Below are positions 36,043 through 48,139 of a stretch of DNA of 64,000 nucleotides, one piece after another. How positions within the stretch are numbered: the first letter of the stretch is position 1; each line of letters begins with the position of its first letter. The stretch spans positions 27,696,783 to 27,760,782 of the forward strand of contig NC_054751.1 in assembly GCF_018143015.1 (NCBI RefSeq), given 5' to 3'. This DNA comes from Lytechinus variegatus. Its lineage: Eukaryota; Echinodermata; Echinoidea; Temnopleuroida; Toxopneustidae. Under the pieces are notes generated by a model. That model worked only from the letters and a program-made list of their open reading frames with translations. It was not told the DNA's origin and did no database searches. A program made the translations under genes and the position numbers.

Positions 36043-39000
36043 CTGTTCAAAGAAAAACAGAAAAAAAGGGTATAAACGTAATTCCAGGACCGGTATTCAA
36101 TTCAGAGCACTGATTGACCAATGCCCAGCAAACACGATCTGTTGTGATCCAATTTTCAAAGAAAAAATGTCACTTCAGATGAACTTTCCATCCTATAAAC
36201 CATAATAACAATCACAGTTCAGAATAGTGGTATGAATAATGAAATCGAAATTCCAGTCTATTTCCAGCCTCCATTGGGGGATCGCATATGTATATGAATT
36301 TTGGCAAAATCTGGCTAAGAAGAATTAAGAATACATGCTTTCCATATTTTTGCCTGAAGATTGCTTTCACTTAATGGCCTGGGCTTAATTTTGACTCAGG
36401 TCTAAAGTTGTAGTTTAACCTTGGAGAGCCAATTGTGACAAGTATCTCTTACAAATCAAGTTCAATTGAACAGCTCGTGTTGACACTCAAATCATTCATA
36501 ACTGACTGGGTATAATAACCGAAAACGTTCTATTCATCATTAAAACATGATGAGAGAGCCAAGTAAAGATGGGAAACATAAATACAATCTGGAAATACTT
36601 GGCTTCCCATAGCTTTAACACATGGACCATGGCCGAAGTTAAACCAGACTAAGAATACAGGCCACTAGATTTGAAGATGAATAAGAATATACCGTTTTTT
36701 CCGGTAAATAAACCGCACCGTTTTCCCTGCTTTATAATCTTGAAAAGTTGGGTGCGGTTATCCAAATAAACAAAGCTACGGTACATTTCTTTACTACTCA
36801 GTGATTTCAACCAACCAAGAAACATAGAATATTCAATGTATTTGAATTTGTTGGCTTTAGAGTCTTAAGCTTACCTCTAGGTGGAGCAAAGTACTGTGCT
36901 GATGGTGTCAGCTTGCTGTAATCTGTGTTTTTATCTAAATCGACACTTTCAAGCTCGTAAACTTTTACAGAATGGATGTCATGATTATCTGCGAAGTAAT
37001 CAGAAAAGAGGCATTTGATCCTTGTATCAGTAAATCACCACACACATAGAATGATAACCTGGGGGTGTTTCATAAAGATTTGAGTATGACTTAAGTTGTG
37101 CAATGTGCGATCTTATTGATAGATACGCAGTAGTGTGCGTCCTCATGGCACGGTCTGACCAATGCGGTCATGCCTCTCATACTGTACGCAACTCAGCATT
37201 TAAGTGCGACTCTAAGTCTTACTTAAATCTTTGTGAAACACCCCCCTGGTCACTGAACGGTGTGCTGAGACCATGTGTTTTTGGTTTGCATGATTTGACT
37301 ATGCAATATTTATATTATATTGGATGGCTCAGAATGGAATACCATAAATACTCCAAGAATATTTCTGGTATTACAAGACCATATTCAGCAGTCTAGTGCA
37401 CATATGCGAATGCATATTAACACATACAACAATGAAAGCAATGCGATGAGCAGCATAGAGCACAATGACACTCAATGACGCCATTAATATCTACATGTAG
37501 GTCACATGTCAACAACCAAATTCAATCTTACGAGATGATGCCATAATGTAGTGACAATCAAATTTTCCCTCTTTTTCTTTGGAGGGGGTGGGATAGATGA
37601 TAACAATTATATTGGATGACTTCATTCCATGGAATACCAGAAATATTCTTCTCGTTCAGGCCAATAATCCACTCATCAACGATTCATGGACTATAATAAT
37701 TATATTGGATGACTTTATTTCATGGAATACCAGAAATATTCTATTCGTTAGGGCCAAAATTCCACTCATCTATGATTCTTGGAATTTTTTTAGCCTTACC
37801 TGAATAAAACGGTAAGTGAACATTGCCCGACATATGAAAATTTTGCATGGGGGGACGATGATAAATCACCAATAAGATTGTTGTCTTACAGTTTTTGATA
37901 ATCTAGTCCACAAATATGCAAAAATGTATTGCCCTCAACTGAACATCTTTAAGAACAGTGATATCATTTCTTGGATGCAATGATTGACACACTACAAAAT
38001 TTTACCTGCTAATTGCCCGGTAGCAGCGGATGCTCCGAAGTAATATCCTGTTGGTAAGATAATCCTTTCCTGGTCAACACAATGCTGCCATTTACCCTCA
38101 CCAGATATATCCATCATTACCTGCACAAATGAGCCAATTATCATTATCATCATTATCATTTGGCATTACAAAACGAAGGGGTAAACAAGGCAGGGGCGAC
38201 AGAACAGTTTAGAAGTGGGGAGCTGACCATGCAAATGATAGAAATACAGATGGTCAATTTTTATGTGTTTGTCCAAGTTTACATATATTGGAAGAGTGGG
38301 GATAAATAATGCAATTTTCAGTTATCATCATTATCACTTGGTCTTACAGAACAAATGGACTAACAAGGCAGGTGTCACAGGATGGTTTAGAAGTGGGGGG
38401 GGGGGTCTGACCATGCAAAAAAAAAACACATTCAGATGGTCAATTTTCAGGTGTTTGTCCAAGTTTATTGGAAAGAGAATAAATAATGCAATTTTCAGTT
38501 ATTACAATTATAACTTTGCATTACAGAACAAGGGGGCAAACAAGGCAGGGGTCACAAAATGGTTTAGCAGTGGGAGGGGAGGCTGACTATAAAAATAAAC
38601 ACATTCAGATTCTTAACTTTTATGTTTAAGTTTACTGGAAAGAGAGGGAATAAATAATGCAATTTTCAGTTATTAAAGTTTTCGTCAGGGTGAACTTCCC
38701 CTTTAAAATCCATCCATCATCCATCCATCCATCCACTTCCACTCTCCATTCCTTTCCCCCCTAACTCCAAATCACTATCTTTGCCTTCTTTATAACTCAC
38801 TGTTAGTCTATTCTGGAAGTATCTGATTGCGACATGTGTGTTATGGTCTTTGTTCCTGAAAGGGGCGTGGCACCCATCCAGCTCTGTGTGTGTCCCGTCT
38901 CTGTCGTGGTCGTAGTGAAGAGTGCCATTGTTTATCTGTGCTGAGATGTATGGATGTGCATGCTGCAAAGCAAATGAAAAATAATAATTAGAAATCAATT

Positions 39001-42000
39001 TAAAAAAAAAATTCTCTTGAATATGTCTAAAATACCACTTTCACTTCAGCACACCTCAACAGACTTTCCTCATATTTCATGCTATTCTGATCATTGAGTG
39101 ATCTTTGAACTCTAATTTCATTTCATGAATGCATGCAAATACGCTGGCATTAATAATGTTTATCTCATTCATTGTAAAATATTTTCCACAATTTGACATG
39201 ATTGTTACGACGGAACTATTTTCTTCATTCCTGGGGCAATTTATAGCGAAAGCGTCAAGTTCAAACTAAGTCCAAAATACAAGTTCTAGAATAGCCTACC
39301 CCTGGAAGTATGGAAAGCACCATCTGTAACCAAATTTGAATCAAAACTAAAAAACATTTAATCAATAACAAGAATTCAGGTGTCATAAAAGGCACAGTAA
39401 AATATATACTTCAGTGAATAGTTTCTGCGCTCTATAAATTTACATATTATTTATCATATATCCCCATTTCATTTAGAATCCACTTGGGCTAATACCACTC
39501 TGTTTACAAGCCAAAATTTCATTTCAAAGGTGAAAAACAAAGTTGACATCAAAATTAAAAACCATCTTGGCATTACTGCCATACTTTACCAAAAAGAAGC
39601 AAGTTTAAAGTATAATTTGTTGTAAATGAGGAATGTGTGTTCGTCATTTACATAGGCATCAATGCAATTTAACAGCATATTTTCTTCAATATCTTTCCAT
39701 AGAACGATAATTTCTTCTCTATGTTTTGCCTGAACATGCAATAAGGGTGTTTTAGAAACAACAACTCAAATTTGCCTGATGTGTCACTTGCTTTTTTTTG
39801 CCAAAGTTGGGCTAGACTAAATCACATTTACACCAAGTGTAGTGTACACCGAACAGTTACAGTCCGACCTCTCTTATCCGGACACGTTGGGACCAGCACC
39901 AATCCAAACAGTTACATACTATTGGACCAAGTGGTAACTGACTATCTAAGTAGACCAAATAAATATACACCTTATAAATGAATGAAATTATAGTAACTGA
40001 GATGCTTGACTATGAGTATGACCACCACAAGGAAAACAACAATATAACATCTTGAGAAAAAAAGTGAGCCCTCATTGGCCGGCAAACATGGAAAAAGTCA
40101 TTTCATTTTTATGAAATTGTGTAGGGTGTACTAATAGGTGGATGGGTGACTTATAAAAATCAACGTATTCATATAATCGTCGCCTTATGGTTTGACGTCC
40201 CATGCACTTTCCTGCGCCGAAGCCCTAATTACGAAAGTGACTGGCGCGTATAATCTGGAGAGATTGAAAAGCACTGTCATATTCAACTACTACTACTACT
40301 CCTCCTTTTACTACGACTACTTCTACTACTACTACTCAATTGAGAGACTCGAAGAAAGATTTTTCTTCTAACTTGCGCTTTATCATCATCTGAACATGTA
40401 CTTGATAAAGCTTATCGTATCTGCAGAAAGAAGAATAGTTTTGAGACTTACATTGTGTGGGCCATTGTGGTTGCTGTATGTATCAAAGAATAGACCTAGC
40501 CCAGTGAAGTAATCCATGTTTCCAAATACAGGACCTGTAGAAGAAATTTGCGAAACACCAATAAATTCTCATTCCAAGTAATAAATCACACAAGAGAACG
40601 ACAATAAAAAGTACATGCATCGCAGGGATTAGAGAGAGGCCGGTGTTACTAAAAGTGTGAATTATCACTCTTAGTAGACAAGTTACTTTTATGCCCAGTA
40701 TAACCTTTCACTAACAATATCATTCTTCCCACCATTATCATAATTGCTTGACAGAAAAACCAATTTACATATTTCAGTTGGGTTAGAGCAGCTCAATAAC
40801 TTGGACCTCTGATACTATTCAACAATTTATGAAAAATGTTATATTTGTAAAGATTTTTCTACCACATATGACCATAAAAGGCATGCCTTGTTAACACAAT
40901 AACTCTGTTTACCATCTTTCATACGCTCTTTGGTGTACCAAATAGCAAAGCCGTCCCCAAATAATGTCTTTCCCGATCCATGAACACTAAAATGAAGATG
41001 TAACTCCCAATTGGGCGACTTGTTTGGCTGTAGAATGAAAGGGAAGAAACAAACATGGCTTAGTGTTAGTCTGCAGGCACAGACCCTGATTGAAACTATA
41101 CTGTAAATTAACAAGAGGTGGTTTCAGACCGTCTCAAAGTTCGTCAGCTCCAGATATTTTCTGAATGGGAAATTTACCCCGATCAGAAAGTACCAGGTAA
41201 TATTGGCAATGTGAAAGCAAATTACGCGTAATCTTCCCAAAAGGAAATACCCACTAAATAGTAGGTACTTTGTCACAATTACGAGAACTTTGGCTAGGAT
41301 TTTTCCAAGGTCGCAGGTATTTTGGCAATGTGCAAGCAATTTACAGGAACTTTTAGCCCAGCATGTAGTTGACCGCGGGCGCCTTGGGTGGCTGCTGAGC
41401 TAGTGATTTTGAATGGTGGTGGTGGTGGTGATTTTTTACCTGACTGCTAAGAAAGCATGAAAGCTTGTAAGCAAGCAACAAGAGGACCGACGGCTTAAGG
41501 TCCTCTCTGAAGGACCTGGTACTGAGGATTAATGCCTTACCAAAGGGCACTAGCGCATCAAGTGGGAATCGAACCCGGGTCACCGGAATACGAATACCCC
41601 GCTCTACCAACTGAGCTATCCCGCATCCTTCTCTACCTCACTTGCTTATCAGACCATAATGAGTATTTCTTAACTTCAGGAAATTTATCCAAGGGCATGT
41701 TTCGGGGTGGTGTGAATGCAGGAATAATTAGTGGGTATTTTTTAGCCTAAAAAGTTTTCAGGATTTAACGCGGATTCTTATGATCGAGGCGGTTTGAAAC
41801 CACCTATAATAGTAGCAAAACAAACACAACTTTGATGTGTCCATATTGACCACATAAAGACACATTTCTGTGGTATTAGAGAGATCAGAGTCATCAGACT
41901 GTCACTAACATAAAATAATAATAACAATACAGGGTATTTGTATAGCGCATATATATCAGCATTGTTACATATGTATAGGTACTGAAGGTGCTCCTAGATA

Positions 42001-45000
42001 CATACAGTGTATTACACCAGTTCAGATAGTCTCACCAATTCCGGAGCTCACAGCTACTTGAGGAATAACTTCCTGGAAATGTCGGTACCCATTTACATGT
42101 ACCTCACCTGGGTTCAGACTTGTGGATGAATTTCTTCAAAGGATATTAGCTACATGGGATTCGATCATTCGAACCCACAATCCACATGTTTCAAAGTCCA
42201 GAGACTGATCCACTGGGCCACAATGTTCCACAACACAGGTTCAGGGTCATATCATTATCTGGTCTATTGCCAATTATTCATTGAATCAGTTTTTCTTTTC
42301 TTCTACTTGAAAAATAGGAAGAAATCTAATAAATATTCTACAGATATCAAGTTTTTTTGTTTGCCTGTTCAAGATACACTTCTGTTGAAAGAGGTTAACC
42401 CCTGCAATATGACCTCAAGAGGGCAAGGCAGTTTTTATGGACTTAAACCACAATTAATTGGGGATTTTTTTTTTGGGGGGGGAGGGGGTAGCAAGGCATT
42501 TGAGGTCTAGCACCGAGGCAATGGCCTTCATCGTTGACCCAAAACTAAAAACATCTTACATTCTAAGTACATGTACTTTCCAAGTTTCAGTATGGAAGCT
42601 TATCTGGTTTTGGTTTTAGTACATATCTACATGTAGGTCAATACGCCATATTTTATCAAGGTTTAATCAATGTTTAATCAAAGACAATGTTCACTTTCCA
42701 AGTGAACTCTTTCCAAGTTTCATTATAATACTCATACATACATGACTTTTAATACATTTCCGGAACCATACATACTCTGCATTGTCAGTTATAAACAAAA
42801 TAGGCCGAAAGGTCTACTTAAAAAGTATCAATGATGTCTTTGGTCATGGTAAATATTCCTTTCCTGTTTTAGATCATACATGGACATGTAGTATCCACAA
42901 TGTATGTGCATAATACTGTAGTGCATTGTGTACATACTGATTATCATTAAAATTTATGAGCCTAAAATACCAGCAAATACACTTATCTGCTGTGCAAGTG
43001 GCCAGAGCTGCCAACCAAAACAAGAACATTTTCAGTATTTTTTTAAAGCTGAAAATCAGTATTTGGTGAGGAAATCGGTATTTTCAGAGAAATACCATAG
43101 GACTACACATCAAACGGACAACACATCAAACTGAAACTTGGCTCGAGTGAGTTGACCATTACTTGCATTGGTCACCTGCTGAGAAACTATCTGAATCACA
43201 GAATCATTAGCCAATTCACACAAATTATTTAAGAGAGTTGCTGTTGCAGTGGCCAATACACAAGCATGAGCACAAATCAAAACTCAAGTTCATAAAAATC
43301 TATGTAACTGTTTCTCCGTTGATGGATTTTGCAACACAAGCCTTTTAATAAAATAATAATAAGTTTCTCTCAACATTCTGTTTTAATTTAAATTATTTCA
43401 CTAATCAATACTGTAACCAAACAGCTCAACAAGAATTTTACCTATAAAAATATGCTAGTTTCACTATACATGTACAAATGAAATGACAGGCTAATTTATT
43501 CTCTGTATCATTAAATCTCAAAGGTATATTTTACGACTAGCTAGTTACAACACACCTCCAGTTAAAACTCTTCTTGGAGTATTTCGGAGGAACATCATAC
43601 CAAGTACTTAGTCAATGAGAGACCACACATTGAAAGTGTTAGTCAGTTCGGTCGGTAAATTGCCAATTCATGGTTTGCCAACTCGTCCACTCACCACATG
43701 GTCTACTTTCATTTGGTCTAATGTCATTCTGTCCATCAACATTTCTTCTCACAACCACTTGATCCAATAATCATTTGGTCCAATCACCACTTCATCTAAT
43801 CACCATTTCGTCTATTTTGTCTCATAACCAGTTGGTCTAATATCCATTTAATTTTCATTCACTTTGCACAAATAACACTTGCGTCCAATTAGACCATATG
43901 GTCTATGGACAAAATGGCTGTTGGACCAACTGATTATTATTAGACAAAACAGTGAGTGGACGAATTGGCAATTATACCATGTAGTGGACGAACTGATGGT
44001 CGACCAAATGATAGTAGACGAGTTGGATATTGGATGAATTGGCATTAGACGAATCTGAAATAAACCGTTTGGCAAGGCTCCACACTAAACCATTTTTCTC
44101 AGTTGCCTGATCTGTCCATCAAAATCGTCAATTTCATATTTTTGGTGGCCCACAAAGCAAATTTGGTAACCCTAGAACAATAGAAAACATTGCAATTTAT
44201 CAAAACTTTGGTAGCCCATTCAGGCCGCCAAGGGTGGGCTTTAACAGAAATTTGGTGGCCGACTCTCAATTCAAGGTTGCCCCGCACCACCAGGCCACTG
44301 CTAACAATGTCGAGCTCTGCCGTTTGGTCCCCCTTTAAAAGCTTACCACTTGGTTCCACACAGCTCCCCTCATGCTCTGATGGTCCGGGGTTAGTCTAAT
44401 GTAACTATTGGTTACCATTGTGTTCCCCATGATATCCCACATGGGGAGACTAGCTCCAGCTCCTGTAGATTGACAAAACAAGGGAGATATTCATTTATGC
44501 AAATTTACATGTACATGTATGCATCAATACTGAGAAATTGGTTTACAGCAGGGTACTGAACTGGTACCATGCAATGCATTAATCATCATGTTTCTCTCTA
44601 AAGTGATTACAAATGATTTTTCCTCAAGTTGATTAATATTGTAGGCCCTAAATTCTGAATTTTTCCATGGCGAAGAAGAATAGTGTAGTAGGTTTCACTG
44701 TACACCATACTTCGTATCTTTCTTGGGCAAGTGTTGGTCCTGAAAAGGACCACCCAGGTCTGCATAATGTGGAAGTCATGTGACTTATCTAGCCAACCAG
44801 AGACATGTACCCTGCAAGGTACAGAATGCAGAGAAAACTAAATGTTTGGAATTTTGGACTTATATAAATTCATATTTTCTGATAATGATGCAGACATTTT
44901 TTTTAGAAATTGAGGCACAGAAAATACTATTTCTTTGCATGATAAATTGAGAGCATAGCTTTAGGACCCCTTTTACATCAGGCAGCAAAAATCAAGAAGT

Positions 45001-46511
45001 GCTCAGAAAATACAGCAAATTTTCATATTAGTGAGTTTCTTTTTAATATTTTCTTCTAAGGATCTCTATTCATTACAAATTAGTGAAAGATATTTTGTGC
45101 AAATATTAAAATTGGCATAGTTTTAATTATCATTTAAAAACAAAGTGCGTAGATTTAGTTCCCCCCATCATATTTGGGATTCATCATTCAAGTATTTCTT
45201 TAGTTTATCAATTCTCACTCAATGCGCGTTCCACATAGATCTACACGATGGAAAATTTGTCGAACCACAAGGAGAAATACATGTAGGCTCCTATTAATAT
45301 CGAATGCTGATACATGTACTGTGAAATGAGCGACTTAACTTACAGTCTATATTTCAATTTTTTATCACAAATTCATGAACTATTTTACCAGAAGATGAGC
45401 TCCAGGCCAGGGCCATATTAAAACAGAGATTTACTCATAAAATTAGCCATGCAGAGGCCACAGAGATGCCAAGTTCAAAGACCAGATACATGTATGCGTG
45501 AGATTTTCTGTGAATCTGAGTGAGATCACAGACATTGTGTACAATGTATATGGGGATAGGCTGTGATAGTTGCGTGAGACAGAGATTTGAGGGGATGAAC
45601 AAGAGTCCAAAATGCTTGAGTCTCACGCACTATGCGCGAGACTCGGTAGCTCTGCATGCAACAATTCTCTGACAATTTGATATATTGACCAACCACTGCC
45701 ATAGGGCACCACTGCATTAATGATTTTGTTGTTTGCAACTCAAGTCTCAGCAACAAATTTTAGGAAACTTTGACATAATACCTTCTGGTACAAGAATGTA
45801 TAAAATAAAAGACATTTTTTAATTTTTTAGCATTTGAGGGACCATAATCTAAAAAAAAATGAAAATAAGGAGTTCTGTAAATTTCTTGTAGACTGCTCAA
45901 TTTCTGTATTATACATTGGCATTATCTTGTCACCACTCCATTCACTGCCATTTATTTCTTCAGCGGCGGTGACAGAACTTTCCTCTCCCATTCATTGTCC
46001 TTGATTTTGAACACAACAAGCGCACACACATGTCATGAGTCAAAGCATTCTAAATTTATTTTAACTTTTAAGACATCATTTCATGATTTCTACTTGTAAT
46101 TCTGATGTATTGTGGGTGACAAGAACCTTGAAGTCAATATTATAATGGTTTGCACATCAATTGCAAAGTACCTCTTTTTTAAAACAAAAAAATTGAATGC
46201 CATGTCATTCCTCCTGAAAGTGCACACCGGTGCACTGGACAATCTCCAGCGGAGAGATGGCGGCCGAAATTTACGCCACGCTGGCAAGGGATCCCGTCAA
46301 TCGCCACTAAAAATATGCCACCAAAATATGGAAAATAGTAAAGATATACAGGATACTTACCAGTGTAAGGACGCATGAGAGAATGTTCTCGTTTTAGGAA
46401 TTCATTCGGATTCATCTCATCCCCCAATACTTGGAGAAACGTCATAAATTGCACGAAAAGGACGAATAAAATGCGTGTGAACGCCATTGCATCTGTCAGG
46501 AAATTCCTCAT
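35879..46511 (-). CDS. LMAN2: LMAN2 / VIP36-like L-type lectin, complete, eight exons
   Basis: Exons 46511-46361, 44462-44347, 41027-40913, 40534-40452, 38962-38801, 38120-38006, 36988-36875 and 36042-35879 give 1020 bases: 339 residues plus TAG (human LMAN2 356, LMAN2L 348). All introns are GT-AG with consistent phases. Order: signal peptide (hydrophobic about 11-28, cut near LG/DE), FLKREHSLMRPY, lectin domain (YIRLTPD, HGSGK, LFGDGFAIWYT, GPVFGNMDYF, FFDTY, NNGTLHYDHDRDG, cysteine pair in LDGC and QHCVD, LPTGYYFGAS), NATLS sequon, one membrane segment (LILFCIILGIAVCIIVGVVV) and cytosolic tail RKQDYQRKRFY. The tail and the VDDP..F motif favour LMAN2 over LMAN2L. Known role: type I lectin cycling between ER, intermediate compartment and Golgi, binding high-mannose glycoproteins with calcium. 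Odd point: the sugar-binding loop reads GQL where vertebrate VIP36 has GDL. Confidence 0.97.
36376..36662. mobile_element. MITE, 'GCCCGTATTCT..AGGTTTAAC' family, copy 1 (degraded)
   Basis: The right end GTTAAACCAGACTAAGAATA then CAGGCC mirrors the family tip. The left end GGCCTGGGCTTAATTTTGAC is diverged. Related copies: 56610-57492 and 60253-60562. In LMAN2 intron 7. Confidence 0.65.
36875..36988 (-). CDS. LMAN2: LMAN2 exon 7
   Basis: Encodes DNHDIHSVKVYELESVDLD, then a linker to FAPPR. DNHDI..K..EL is conserved in the family. Acceptor ACTTCGCAG, donor GTAAGC. Confidence 0.95.
37061..37246. mobile_element. MITE, TIR GGGGTGTTTCA, copy 2
   Basis: GGGGGTGTTTCATAAAGATT is mirrored by AAATCTTTGTGAAACACCCC. 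The inside matches 1179-1384 (GCGATCTTATTGATAGATAC, TGACCAATGCGGTCATGCC). LMAN2 intron 6. Confidence 0.88.
37596..37795. repeat. About 98-bp tandem duplication
   Basis: Two head-to-tail copies, each with ATTATATTGGATGACTT, ATGGAATACCAGAAATATTC and CCACTCATC. LMAN2 intron 6. Confidence 0.82.
38006..38120 (-). CDS. LMAN2: LMAN2 exon 6
   Basis: Encodes VMMDISGEGKWQHCVD..., then LPTGYYFGASAATGQLA. It holds the second cysteine and the sugar-specificity loop with GQL. Acceptor TTGTGCAG, donor GTAAAA. Confidence 0.96.
38133..38690. repeat. About 180-bp tandem repeat, three or more units, LMAN2 intron 5
   Basis: Units share AATAAATAATGCAATTTTCA, CAAACAAGGCAGGGGTCAC or near variants, GGTTTAGAAGTGGGG and a GTTTGTCCAAGTTTA block. 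Starts near 38133, 38320 and 38505, with a partial fourth near 38650. Confidence 0.8.
38801..38962 (-). CDS. LMAN2: LMAN2 exon 5
   Basis: 54 codons from HAHPYISAQINNGTLHYDHD to VAIRYFQNRLT. It holds the conserved YDH histidine and the first cysteine (LDGC). Acceptor CTTTGCAG, donor GTGAGT. The open frame runs on past the donor into intron; that part is not coding. Confidence 0.97.
39225..39470 (+). mobile_element. LINE 3' relic, LMAN2 intron 4
   Basis: Plus-strand translation reads NSLPLEVWKAPSVTKFESKL, the usual end of LINE reverse transcriptases. It is preceded by a stop where the family has Trp (TGG to TAG). The tail GCGCTCTATAAATTT followed by A/T-rich sequence is also LINE-like. Antisense to LMAN2; dead. 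Confidence 0.68.
40452..40534 (-). CDS. LMAN2: LMAN2 exon 4
   Basis: Encodes GPVFGNMDYFTGLGLFFDTY then SNHNGPHN. DTY.N holds conserved calcium ligands. Acceptor TTCTACAG, donor GTAAGT. Confidence 0.97.
40913..41027 (-). CDS. LMAN2: LMAN2 exon 3
   Basis: Encodes PNKSPNWELHLHFSVHGSGK then TLFGDGFAIWYTKERMKD. It contains the conserved GDG aspartate of the sugar and calcium site. Acceptor TTCTACAG, donor GTAAAC. Confidence 0.97.
41370..41640 (-). repeat. tRNA-derived SINE, minus strand, LMAN2 intron 2
   Basis: The head has A box TAGCTCAGTTGGTAGAGCG (41618-41600) and B box GGTTCGATTCC (41575-41565). Downstream of the head is a body with CTAGTGCCCTTTGGTAAGGC and AGGTCCTTCAGAGAGGACC. A (CAC)n tail (GGTGGTGGTGGTGG on the plus strand near 41415) ends it. 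Anticodon arm degenerate. Confidence 0.82.
41918..42235 (-). repeat. Second tRNA-derived SINE, minus strand, LMAN2 intron 2
   Basis: The head near 42230-42150 has TGGCCCAGTGGATC and GGGTTCGAATGATCGAATCC. The body has AGGAGCACCTTCAGTACC. The tail GCGCTATACAAATACCCTG is followed by ATTGTTATTATTATT, a common LINE-mobilised SINE end. A different SINE type from 41370-41640. Confidence 0.75.
43655..44066. repeat. Palindromic 'TGGTCTAAT' repeat, copy 3
   Basis: Same hairpin family. Left: ACTCGTCCACTCACCACATG, CATTTGGTCTAATGTCATTC. Right: GGACCAACTGATTATTATTA, GTAGTGGACGAACTGATGG. LMAN2 intron 2. Confidence 0.85.
44347..44462 (-). CDS. LMAN2: LMAN2 exon 2
   Basis: Encodes GAGASLPMWDIMGNTMV..YIRLTPD..GAVWNQV, start of the L-type lectin fold (human SSSMPLWDFQGSTML..YVRLTPD). 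Acceptor TCTACAG, donor GTAAGC. Confidence 0.96.
45457..45658 (-). repeat. Dispersed repeat, inverted partner of 22331-22527
   Basis: CACAGAGATGCCAAGTTCAA to ACTATGCGCGAGACTCGG is the reverse complement of the copy in BORCS7 intron 1. LMAN2 intron 1. Confidence 0.82.
46361..46511 (-). CDS. LMAN2: LMAN2 exon 1 (signal peptide)
   Basis: 50 codons plus one base: MRNFLTDAMAFTRILFVL onward to KREHSLMRPYT, donor GTAAGT. An in-frame TGA upstream makes 46511 the first possible start. The internal ATG at 46487 (GCAATGG) has a good context too and would keep the hydrophobic core. Confidence 0.93.
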
Positions 46512-48130
46512 GTAGTCCCACGCAATGAAAATAGCGTACCGGTACGAGTGCTTGTTATGTTCGGTTCATGATACGAGCGCGCTGGCTAATTAATTAGCAG
46601 CTCAGTTCCTGAAGCACTTTATCCCCAGTTGTGTGTCCGGACAGGTTGTGTGTACGGACGATCAATTTTAGAATGTCATTTGGAAAAAATTACAACAGAA
46701 GTTTCATCAATTTTTAGTACAAAATGTTTTTTTTTGAATTATTATAGAGAACAAAATAGAAGATGATTACAACCATTGAATTCATATTTTTAGTGTAATC
46801 CACGGACAAAAAAGCCCGGCAAAAAAGAAGGCTTCAAAAATATAGTGTCCGGACACCCGACCCCAACATAATAATTGAAATGATATAATTTTGTAAATAA
46901 AAGGAGCTGGTATCCCTGGTAGTATAGTTGTACCATCAATTAATTTAATTTACTTTTTAAACAATTGTTATACTTTTACTTACCCGGCCGCGGCGCTACC
47001 CGGCCCTTATCCCCCTAGCATAATACACACCCCACGCTGCAACTCCTGGATCCACCCTTGGCTTGGGGATGAGGACACCCCACCCACTGTGCCCCTAAAA
47101 TTCAAGATAATGAAGAAAAAATTGAAAAAGGGGGAAAGGGTGAAATATGATTTAACAAAAAGAAAGGGAAAAGTGTGAAATATGATAATGTTTTCTGATT
47201 ATTATTTCAAAATGTAAAATAGTGGCCATTGAACGGTTTTGTAACTTGTGTGTGTGTGTGGGGGGGGGGGGGTGTGCCAAAATCACAATGAGATGGTAAT
47301 TTTTACGTTTTTAAACACGGTCTTGGGAAACAAATCGGGAAGCAATCCCCAGTACCCTGGTACTCGATGGACCTATCCCGGGCATTATCTACTGTTAACC
47401 GGTTGTGCTGTGCGGTTTCTAAACCCTAATTCAACCAAAATCCGAAAATATATAGAGGATTTTAAATGATGATTGCCGTCGTAAAGCGTCGATTGGAAGG
47501 GTAGGCTTATTTCAGTTTGAAAAGTTTGTAATTTGACAGAAAATGTAAAATCGGACAAATCACTTTTGTTTCCAATCTTACTCCTTTAAAAAATGTCTTC
47601 ATCTATTTTTTTTCTTCTTACTCTTTTATTTCATTTCATTTCAGTTCTCTTCTCTTCTCTTCCTCTTTTATTCTGATCACATTCTCCTCCACCCTATCCC
47701 AGGCTCGTTAGTATTTTTTCCATCTCCTGAATTTGAATGCGAGACTGTACAAATCGACACGAAAAACAGCATGGTACGAGAATACATAGACTTTACTTCA
47801 TTTTAAAACATTAAAAAAATACATGTATATAAAACGAGATTGTGATTTCAAATGATGGCTTAGTCACATGCAGCAATCATAAGCGTAATTATATTGACGC
47901 ACTATAGCGTTAAAAAATGTTTTAAATCAAACATTGCAATAATAATATACACGTGCATGTACTGTATATGTAAAACATATGAGTATCAATGCTATCTTGA
48001 CTCGATTATATGAAAATAAGAAATTTAAAATAGAAAATCCTACGATAGAACAAACAATGATAAAAATAAAAAATGTACACGACTATAAGATCTTCAATAA
48101 TAGAGGGCGACATCATATACATTCTTCTTC
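46512..48130. other. Intergenic stretch upstream of LMAN2, no gene seen
   Basis: Contains (GT)n then a G run at 47248-47270 and TCTTCTCTTC-like pyrimidine tracts near 47650. No recognised promoter motif upstream of LMAN2 and no coding exon. Confidence 0.5.
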
Positions 48131-48139
48131 GGAACTTAA

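Noticed and set aside
36023..36205. Plus-strand open frame over the LMAN2 exon 8 acceptor
   Set aside because: Shadow of the real minus-strand exon; no conserved motif.
41560..41632. Functional minus-strand tRNA gene
   Set aside because: Boxes are good, but the anticodon arm is degenerate and the head is fused to a SINE body and (CAC)n tail.
42154..42510. 118-codon plus-strand open frame
   Set aside because: It begins in a SINE head and ends in a poly-G tract. No resemblance to any protein.
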